Below, piece after piece: positions 8,417 to 15,339 of a stretch of 15,339 nt of DNA (the first letter of the stretch is position 1; each line of letters starts with the position of its first letter). Made by a program: the position numbers and the translations under genes. The stretch comes from Gryganskiella cystojenkinii. Lineage: Eukaryota; Mortierellomycota; Mortierellomycetes; Mortierellales; Mortierellaceae. The stretch spans positions 5,251-20,589 of the forward strand of contig JAAAIG010000699.1 in the NCBI GenBank assembly GCA_015852425.1, in the 5' to 3' direction. The notes under the pieces are model-generated. The model was not told the DNA's origin. It saw only the letters and a list, made by a program, of their open reading frames with translations, and searched no databases.

Positions 8417-9439
8417 TTAATGCGACAGCCTCAAGTCACCACCAAGGGATTCCTCAACAAATGCATGATCTTGGACCTTCTTCTTGCGGTCTGTGGTCTC
8501 GGTGTCGAGCGAGGCGGTCGAGTGACGAGGTGAAGAGGTCGAAGAGTCCGAACCAGAATGCTCATCATCGTCGTCCATCAGATCGGGGACAGACTGAGAA
8601 GGTGAGGCGGGAAGGAAGGACGAGCCGATCGACTCTGACAACGCATCGGTCAAGTCATCAAACTGGTTATTGACACCTCCAGTCAAGAACGAAGATGCTT
8701 GGACCCTTCTTGTGCTGTTTGGGTGGCTAGTCTTGGTCGGTACAGCGTAGTGCTCATCCTTGGGTGGGACAGGCGGCGACGTCATTATCTCTTCTTCCGT
8801 TTCTTCTTCAATCGACAAAGACGAAGACTGTGAAGAGGACCAGGAAGGCTGACTGACGTGACGGGTCGTCAAGGGGGGGAAAGATCCGATAGAATGGCGC
8901 TTAATCTTGCTTGCGGGAGTCGAGAACATGCCTGGGGAGATGGTCGAGGCCGCCGAGAGGAACGAACGAACACGATCTGGTGGGGTGCTGATAATCGTCA
9001 TGAAATAGTCCTCCTCGTTGTCCTTGAAATGGTCCTTGATGCCCTTCTCCAATGGCGTAGGAGGTAAGAACGCACCGTGGTCATCCACAATGCTCAATTG
9101 GATTGCAGCCTTCTCTTGGGCTTTCTTCTCCTTCTCGGCTTGTTTCTCGAGCGTTTTTTTAGGATTGGCGGCAAAGAGAGAAGAAACTGAGCTGGAAGTT
9201 TTTTGGTGGCCAGAGGATGTCGCTGTAGAGGGGGTGGAGAGAGGACTATCCTCGATGGCGACGGGGGTTGATGTGGGGGTGGAGGCGGAGGTCAAGTCCT
9301 CGGTGCCGTCGGGTATCTGCGCAATGGTGTGTCTTTTGGTGCTGAACATGGTCTTGATCGAGGCGAGACCACGCCGAGGACGGACCACGGCCGGGGTCAT
9401 AGACGGTGGTGACGGAGAGAGAACTTCTGCTGAGGACAT
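8417..9439 (-). CDS. 340-aa Ser/Thr/Pro-rich protein of unknown function
   Basis: A single intact exon with an ATG in good context (ACAACAATG) and a TAA stop. I do not recognise the family. Residues 1-90 are rich in Ser, Thr and Pro with many SP/TP sites. Residues 93-114 are a charged, probably coiled-coil helix (KKTLEKQAEKEKKAQEKAA). Residues 120-172 form the most ordered-looking block (GAFLPPTPLEKGIKDHF, EEDYFMTIISTPPDRVRSF). KRHSI at 180-184 fits a basophilic kinase site. Residues 211-217 and 289-293 are acidic, and the tail is basic then hydrophobic. There is no signal peptide or membrane segment. Such a composition suits an intrinsically disordered, phosphorylated adaptor or regulator, but that is inference. 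Its own TATA box, putative 5'-UTR intron and poly(A) signal support it as a real transcribed gene. A frame of 189 codons on the opposite strand is a shadow. Confidence 0.8.
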   Translation of the reverse strand: MSSAEVLSPSPPSMTPAVVRPRRGLASIKTMFSTKRHTIAQIPDGTEDLTSASTPTSTPVAIEDSPLSTPSTATSSGHQKTSSSVSSLFAANPKKTLEKQAEKEKKAQEKAAIQLSIVDDHGAFLPPTPLEKGIKDHFKDNEEDYFMTIISTPPDRVRSFLSAASTISPGMFSTPASKIKRHSIGSFPPLTTRHVSQPSWSSSQSSSLSIEEETEEEIMTSPPVPPKDEHYAVPTKTSHPNSTRRVQASSFLTGGVNNQFDDLTDALSESIGSSFLPASPSQSVPDLMDDDDEHSGSDSSTSSPRHSTASLDTETTDRKKKVQDHAFVEESLGGDLRLSH

Positions 9440-9571
9440 TGTTGTATGTGTGTGTGAGAGATGGCCCAGAAGAAGAGGTGCAGTGGGAGAACTGGGAGCG
9501 AGAGTAGAGAGGAGCGAAAAAATGAAAAGAGGAGTAAGAGACGAAAGGAGAACTGAGACGAGGGATTACTT

Positions 9572-9616
9572 CTGTTGGATAATTTAAAGATAGTTAGAAG
9601 ATCACGGGTATCTCAC
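9572..9616 (-). other. Putative 5'-UTR intron of the 340-aa gene (45 nt)
   Basis: On the minus strand there is a donor GTGAGA at 9616, an internal TTCTAAC branch-site match, and an acceptor CAACAG ending at 9572, all upstream of ATG 9439. The intron is short, and no codon frame constrains it, so it rests on the motifs alone. Confidence 0.45.
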
Positions 9617-9773
9617 CAAAGGCAAGGAAGAAAGAGAACAGGAGTCCGGGCGAATGGAGGACAGGGGCGTGCTTTGATGAAAGGGCTCGAGTAGAGAGAA
9701 ATTGAAAAAAAACACGAAGGAGTTGGGTATGCTAAGGTGAAGAAAAGATCGAGAGTGTCGAACAAGGTCGCTT

Positions 9774-9780
9774 CTTTATA
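9774..9780 (-). promoter_or_regulatory. TATA box upstream of the 340-aa gene
   Basis: TATAAAG on the minus strand, followed by pyrimidine-rich leader sequence. It would place transcription start near 9750, about 310 nt before ATG 9439, leaving a leader that contains the putative intron at 9616-9572. Confidence 0.5.
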
Positions 9781-9844
9781 AGCAAAAGTGAGGGAAAATC
9801 GATGATGTCCTAGTCGTCGATGATGACAACAGTTCAACCTTCTT

Positions 9845-11300
9845 CTTCTCTTTGTTACTCCCCTCGGGTAGACCGGCTATCCTCTTTTTAATTTAGGGTT
9901 GCAAAGAGGAGTGCATGATCAAAAAAAGAACAAAAAAAAGAGACCTAAGGACAACGATCGGTTGGGTAGTTTTTGCGACAGTTTTTTTTTTTTTTTTGCG
10001 GATGATGGGTGCTGTTTGGGAAAACGAAAACCCGCGCCGTCTCTGGCAAAGAAAAATTAAATTTTTCTGCAATTCAATTGAAGAGTGACGGTTAAAAACG
10101 GGCGGAGGGTCAATGACTGAGTGACGAGCCGGGTTTCGGGCTGATGAGTTGTCAGGTCTCATCCGAAACAGTTGACAATGCCTTCTTTTAAAACGAGAAG
10201 GGAAGAACAAGATTGTCTGGAAGAGTAGAAAAAAGCGTATCAATGACGATGGGCTCCTTCTGTTGTCTCTTTTGTGTTCTCTGTCCATGTGGGAGGGCGT
10301 AAAATATATGAAAAAAAGGAGAATTAGAGAGTGGCGCAAGCGCACAGCCCGAGTCAAACCCATGTCCGTGAGCGAGCCAAAACTAGCCCGAAAAGCAAAA
10401 TTGCGCTAATCAGCTAACCAGCCTTGACACTGTCGTCATCTCCACATAGGCGTATTCGACTTTATGCTTTGGGATCGCATTTGCCATGACAATTGCATGA
10501 TTTTTAAGTAGAACTCACACTATGGTTCTTTCCACCACCACAATCACAATCACAAACGGCGGCTTCCAAAAATGGCTCGGACGAAAATCCAAGTAAAAAA
10601 AGGCGCTCGTCAAATCTTTTCAGATGGAGGGCTGCTCTTATGTGTTCCTGACCATGACGAGTCAGTTGATCAAGGGCACTGGGCAAACGCGCAAAGATGA
10701 CTCGGACGCGATCGCACCTGGATCTGACTATGTTAACACTACGGGACTAATCGAAGATTGGTGTCTCTTTTCTGTGGTACAATACAAAGGACCACGACTC
10801 GGTCATCCGAAGCGTATCCCCCATACCATAAATGATCCGAGAGAATGATAGATTAATCGAAAAGAACCAAAGGGGAAAGACACATTAAAATGGGATCCCC
10901 AGGTATAGAAACCGCTTTTGAGCAAACACACGGCTACAGAAAAACGATCCCATGTCTGCCCCACACATACTGTTGGCGATCCCTTCACAATGAAATAACA
11001 ACGATCTTACAGAGCACACAGGAAAACTGCCTGACATTACTGCGGCCTGTCCAAAAAACTGATCCGTGGTGGGTACCCAGACAACAAACCCCAGCTGCCA
11101 GCGGCATCGTCGCTCTGTCTCTTTCAAGTCTATATGATTTCTGCGCGGCTGCCTCCAACGAGCTCATCTTTAATGTACCTTATCGCTCTTGAGCTTTAGA
11201 TGGTTTTTCTAGTCCTAGAGCTTCCTCGACCGCAAAGATGACCACAACGAATCGGGATGATACATCGACGGAATATCGATCTCGTAGTTTTTTGCGAGAA
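9845..11300. other. Intergenic; no confident gene
   Basis: Contains homopolymer runs, including 16 T at 9982-9997. A 156-codon minus frame at 10363-9893 is low complexity (Phe, Arg, Lys) and not credible. Around 10740-10530 the minus strand reads like protein (VRVIFARLPSALDQ, HIRAALHLKRFDERLFLLGF) before a CDCDCGGG run made by a TGTGAT/GTGG simple repeat. It has no start or partner exons and may be a gene relic. Frames at 10885-11192 on both strands overlap and cannot both be real; neither was recognised. Confidence 0.4.
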
Positions 11301-11317
11301 TAACATAAAAAAGGAGG

Positions 11318-11731
11318 GAGGTACAGTTGCCGTTCATGGTCTTTCTGGACATCCCTCGTTCGTACCCCTCAAATACTGGCGAAACATATTTCATGTCCAC
11401 ACTCGATAGGGTTACAAACACCGCCATGCACAAAGCGCGTCGTCTATACTATCAGTCTGTTTTAAAAGAAATCGAGAGATGGGTGACCCCTCCACCTATA
11501 TAAATATATTCCAGAGCAAGGACGAACAATCGAGGCGACATCTGATATTTGATATTTCACAGGACAATTATCTTTCTTTTGATAAATTTATTGTCCTCGT
11601 CGAGTTTGCACATTACACACCACGAAATCGTCCATGGAGATATCAAAAGTATCCGTTCCTTTGACATATCGAAAAATCGCAAAGGAGATCGCAAAATTAT
11701 GCCACAAAGTATATCATTTGCGTCCGAGCCA
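11318..11731 (+). pseudogene. Possible decayed gene with a protein-kinase-like catalytic loop
   Basis: One plus-strand frame, interrupted by stops at 11501 (TAA) and 11549-11551 region (TGA), carries two protein-like stretches. The first includes MVFLDIPRSYPSNTGETYF and ARRLYYQSVLKEIERW. The second includes HHEIVHGDIKS at 11618-11650. The latter fits the HxD-x2-K catalytic-loop pattern in the H-G-D form seen in some TKL-type kinases, and is preceded by a helix-like LLSSSSLHI. No glycine loop, VAIK lysine or DFG motif was found, so at most it is a relic. A chance match is possible. Confidence 0.25.
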
Positions 11732-11849
11732 TGAGGGTATGTTTCCCCAAATACTCGTAGAAATGACTTCAAGTTTCAGCTGCGAGCGACAACTTCTACT
11801 ACTCACCAACTATCGTATTTTTCTTGATATATTTTACGACGAATCCTCG

Positions 11850-12880
11850 GCACCGCTGTCACAACGTTGAACGTTGATCGGAGCATTGATGCAAAGTCCA
11901 TAGGAAAAAAATAGTCCACGATGATCTTGTGCACTGTTAAAAATTGATAAAAGGTCAAAGTGGGCAAGGTACCCTAGTATGCATAAACGCCAAAAAAAAA
12001 AAATCGAAAACATCGAAAACCTCGAAAACGCCACCGATCGGCGAGAGCGGAAGTACCTCCAGAGGAAACCTTGAGTGAAATGTCTACATCCAACGCGATT
12101 CCGACACCCAGTGGTCATCCGTATGTCCCCTTTCACGAGGTGGTGCTCGCCTTTTTATACGAGCTGAAAAGGAAACTCTTCTTTTTTTGATCGTAAATGC
12201 TCCAATTGCGTCTCAGGTTTGTCATTACCAATGCTTTTTTTTTGCCTACGAACCTACGAATGTAGGGTCCGTTTGAATGACAGCGCAAGTGGCATCATAT
12301 GCGGTGTAACAAAAAAAACAGTGTCGCGGCGCAACCGAATTTGCTTCTCTATTCATTCCTTTTGCCGGATAAATTCCTGCTCAAGCTGAGACGTCCATAA
12401 AGGGAGCGCGGTTTTCATCTTCGGCAATGAGGGCCTCCATTCTTATTAGACACTTAACACCAAGTTACCAGAGATTCATGGTCCATCTGTACCTGGCTCT
12501 GAATATATCTTTGGTTTCGTTTTAGACAGAAGATCGACAAAAACATAAAGATGAAGGCCATTCGACGATTTCTCGAGACATTGTCATCAGAGCATAAAGT
12601 CTCGAGAATCAAAAAGAGCAGAGGTGTCTCCTACGAGCGTCTTTTCATAATGCGAGCCCAAGTATGCTCGAATTGAAGAGAGTATCTAGCCGTCATGGTC
12701 AATCAATTAAACGCGCAGCATTGATCTCGTGCTACATGGTAGACAATTGCTAAGAACATCCCCGTCTACTATAGTTCATAGAGCAAACTTATCTTCCCAA
12801 CAAGTCATCTCATTATCCAAAGTACGAGTAACGTTGAAAAATGATCACGCTTCTATAAAACGATCACGCTGCTATGAGAG
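11850..12880. other. No gene seen
   Basis: AT-rich sequence with stops in all frames at gene-like spacing. The only frame of about 100 codons (minus, 12136-11834) is Phe-rich and unconvincing. A short imperfect tandem duplication lies at its right end: gatcacgct at 12843-12851 and again at 12862-12870, each followed by a CTAT-containing motif. Confidence 0.45.
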
Positions 12881-13027
12881 ACAGGTGACAAACTCCGTGA
12901 TTTAGACGACGCTATCGCCAATACGCCAGTAGAACTTACGTGCGCCACGGCTGTTGATGCATACCTCGCTCATCTCCATCGACTCTGTGGTGTGTTCATG
13001 CCCCTCTCCGATACTCGAACAGTCTGA
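12878..13027 (+). pseudogene. Short coding-like island of unknown origin
   Basis: About 50 codons (ETGDKLRDLDDAIANTP... then DAYLAHLHRLCGVFMPLSDT) read as a balanced alpha-helical protein between TGA at 12875 and TGA at 13023. The same frame resumes with shorter protein-like bits further on (RQSLAISILRRLAFVEERTR near 13290-13350), broken by stops. I do not recognise the family. It is probably a remnant of a gene or element. Confidence 0.25.
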
Positions 13028-13359
13028 CAAATAAAACGCTCAACTCCTGATGCGGTCCACACACCCAGCTCGTTTCTCAACCGTTTAAAGGAGATAATTA
13101 TGTAGCAAGGAACGAGATCATATCTCCAAGTTTAATCCGCACTGTCAGACGTAATCGGACATTCTCGGTCCTCAGCCGTTCCTGCTATCGGTCATTGAGA
13201 GCAGCCATCATCCACTTTGTTTTTTAGTTTTAGAATTGAAAGCAACGCCAGGGAACGCAACGGCCTAAGACAAACTATTAATATGATGCAGCGACAGTCG
13301 TTGGCAATCTCAATCCTCCGACGTCTTGCTTTTGTTGAAGAGCGAACTCGTTAATTCAA

Positions 13360-15050
13360 CTATCAAGAAATCTTATAAAAGGCGTCGCAAGGACAGAAGC
13401 ACAGATCGAGGTCAGTTCTCATGGACTCATATTTCCGCGCCTATTGTCGTGTTCGCAGCCTATATGAAAATTGTCCGCTTCAGAGATCATTATGAGAATT
13501 CTGTATGCGACGAAATGAGTATCAGAAAGAGCATTGGCCATCTTGTCAGCTATTGACCAAAAAAAAAAAAGGGATGAGGCTGTCTCTCGTGCCATATTCG
13601 TTGCATGTGAAACACACTATTAAACTGGAGCGTAGGAAACATCATATGCAGCAACCAAGCGATGCCAAACCGATATCCACTTGGATATTAGCTTCTCCAT
13701 TGAACCTTCTTCGCGCCTCAGGTTATTCCTATCATACCCCGGGAACAGTTAAGAGGAGAGCGTTTTTACTTCTTTAGCCACGGGAGGTTTATTCTCATCG
13801 AAAGCTCAATGAGACTAGGTCCAAAGTAAAGACCAATAACTAAGTCTGTAGGTCCCTTGTCTGGCCGACATGCAGAGACTATCCGTCAATTCCTGAAAAA
13901 ATGATGTTTGCTTCAGATTCACCAAGATGGTGTCATGACTACTTCTTGAATAGAGAAGCAAATCGACATCGACGGCGTATGATATCGATACATCGTTTTT
14001 GACCTCGCCTTCAAACCGACCGGATATTAACATTTCTCAGAACTCAAGACCTCTACGTCCTATTAAGTACCACTATACCGGTCAAAAGAGAGGAAGAACC
14101 ATCGTGCGGGATAACCCACTGTTCATCGCCTCTTTTTTATTTCATTTTGTTTTATCATTGACGTCTCAACAAACACAGCGTCCGAAGTGAGCGATGTCGA
14201 AACAACCCATTGTAATGGTCATAGCGTGCGGTATATGATATCGATTGTACAGTCGGGATCTTGCCTCACAGCACGACTCGATTACTAAACAAAGGAGCAA
14301 GCCCTCAATGAAAGTTCACAAGAGCAGAAAAAAAAACAAAAAAAAAAAAATCGAATGATAGTTCACGTTTATCTTATCATCCGCGAATCCTACTTTACAA
14401 TTAGAGCGATGCATCGCGGAGCTGAAGTTAAGAGACTCTGTTATAAACCCATGGTGACTGCCCAGCGCTAAACTGACAAGGTCGTTTCGTTTCGGTCCCA
14501 AGTTATGATTATAAAATGCCTATTAAAATGCGTTATCGCCACGTTTAGCTCTTTTTTCGTTACTGGCGTTGTCATTATCACATGCGCACGAGGAGTCGCT
14601 GGCTGCCATCGCCGTCCCGAGCAGAATAAAGAAAGTATAGATGAAAACGAGAAACAGTTGTATGGTCCCAGGATGACCAGTTCGCTAAGGCAAAAACGAA
14701 AACGGACGTTCCAACCTAAACAAAAGTGAAGTGGTGACCTTTGCATGTTTCTCCCTCTGTTTTTTTCACTCTTCTCATCAGCGATGTATCCAACTAGAAC
14801 TGACGATCAGTTTATTATTCTTTATACTAGCCTTGACTCCAAGGTCACTTGCTCTCGACAAACCAAAATGATGGTTCTTTGCTCACCGCCACCAAAAAAT
14901 CAAAAGAATAGTTTTTCGTGAATAATTTATTCGAGCCATTTTGCCTACATCCTTTGGACAGTGACAATTCCCTTTTTCGGCCACACACAAAAAAAGAAAA
15001 TAAAAAAATGGGCGTCGCCGGAGAAGAGAATTCCAATTGATGAAATGCCA
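13360..15050. other. No confident gene
   Basis: Only short frames are present. Those at 13326-13777 (plus) are Lys/Arg-rich. One at 14033-13815 (minus) starts MLISGRFEGEVKNDVSISYA and looks somewhat protein-like but is only 72 codons. One at 14505-14729 (plus) has an N-terminal hydrophobic stretch and a basic tail. None has supporting splice sites, homology I recognise, or a clear promoter. A-runs occur near 14327-14350. Confidence 0.4.
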
Positions 15051-15052
15051 TT

Positions 15053-15339
15053 CAGCATTCAATCTTTTTCTTCTTTGCATTCGACTTTTTTGCTTCATCG
15101 CCTTCCCTGTCGCTGTCCCCTCTCCCTCCTCATCCTTCCTCTCCCTTTGTCATCCTCTCCACCGTTCTCTACCCAACTTTTTGATTCCACTTGCAGGATC
15201 AAAAATTGTTGTGATCACAATTGATCAGCGTTTTTCTCGATTCACCTCCACTGCTCCATTTTGACCTCTTGGAGCACAATTCGACAGACATCGTGGAAAT
15301 CGACAAGGATCAAACTCACCACACCTCTCCAGCACTCCA
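15053..15339 (+). promoter_or_regulatory. Probable promoter and 5' leader of a plus-strand gene beyond the right edge
   Basis: From 15053 to about 15195 the plus strand is strongly pyrimidine-rich (CT tracts), like the leader of the 340-aa gene. It ends in an acceptor-like CTTGCAG at 15190-15196. No ATG occurs from there to the window end, consistent with untranslated leader. A perfect 12-bp palindrome, TTGTGATCACAA, lies at 15209-15220. Confidence 0.4.

Noticed and set aside
9018..9587. 189-codon plus-strand frame
   Set aside because: It is antisense to the 340-aa gene, starts inside it, and has a Glu/Arg/Val-biased composition that mirrors the Ser/Pro-rich sense strand.
9893..10363. 156-codon minus-strand frame
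   Set aside because: Phe/Arg/Lys-rich low complexity, crosses a T16/A16 run, and has no recognisable domain.
14505..14729. 74-codon plus-strand frame with an N-terminal hydrophobic stretch and a charged tail
   Set aside because: Could be a tiny single-pass membrane protein, but it has no splice, promoter or family support and the length is within chance.
1..15339. tRNA, rRNA, CRISPR arrays and bacterial-type operons
   Set aside because: No T-loop-like GGTTCRANYCC context in a cloverleaf, no rRNA-like blocks, no spaced short repeats other than the coding WD40 array, and gene structure is eukaryotic.

Overview
This is eukaryotic, most likely fungal, DNA. Introns are short GT-AG with a CTAAC-type branch site, 5' leaders are pyrimidine-rich, one promoter has a TATA box, and intergenic stretches are AT-rich and poor in coding sequence. 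The main gene, an NLR-like receptor with a helical (ARM/TPR-like) N-terminus, NACHT, pentapeptide repeats and WD40 repeats, is of a kind I associate with early-diverging filamentous fungi, especially Mortierellomycota. The lineage is inferred from architecture, not proven.

Layout. (1) Positions 1-4573, minus strand: a three-exon STAND/NLR gene, open through the left edge of the window and so lacking its 3' end. About 1451 codons are visible. Its last exon runs 2682 nt without a stop and ends in near-identical 126-bp WD40 units. A 53-codon upstream ORF in another frame overlaps its start. (2) About 4681-5433: leader and promoter of that gene, pyrimidine-rich on the minus strand. (3) 5444-6726: a 5'-truncated, decayed non-LTR (LINE) retrotransposon on the plus strand. 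It has a (frameshifted) reverse-transcriptase C-terminus with a zinc-knuckle region, a poly(A) tail, and a 10-bp candidate target-site duplication. (4) 6737-8252: no confident gene. (5) 8417-9439, minus strand: an intact single-exon gene for a 340-aa Ser/Thr/Pro-rich, probably disordered protein, with a TATA box, a putative 5'-UTR intron and a poly(A) signal. (6) About 9850-15050: a long stretch without a convincing intact gene, holding scattered coding-like islands (one resembling a protein-kinase catalytic loop) that look like decayed genes or elements. (7) About 15053-15339: a pyrimidine-rich tract and ATG-free leader, probably the promoter and 5' UTR of a plus-strand gene starting beyond the right edge.

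The strongest biological signal is the NLR-like gene. Its WD40 units are nearly identical except at a few positions. Those positions coincide with the ones I recall as hypervariable in the Podospora HET-D/HET-E (NWD) incompatibility receptors, which suggests a rapidly re-assorting recognition surface. I see no operon-like or functional link between the receptor gene and the 340-aa gene; a dead LINE lies between them.
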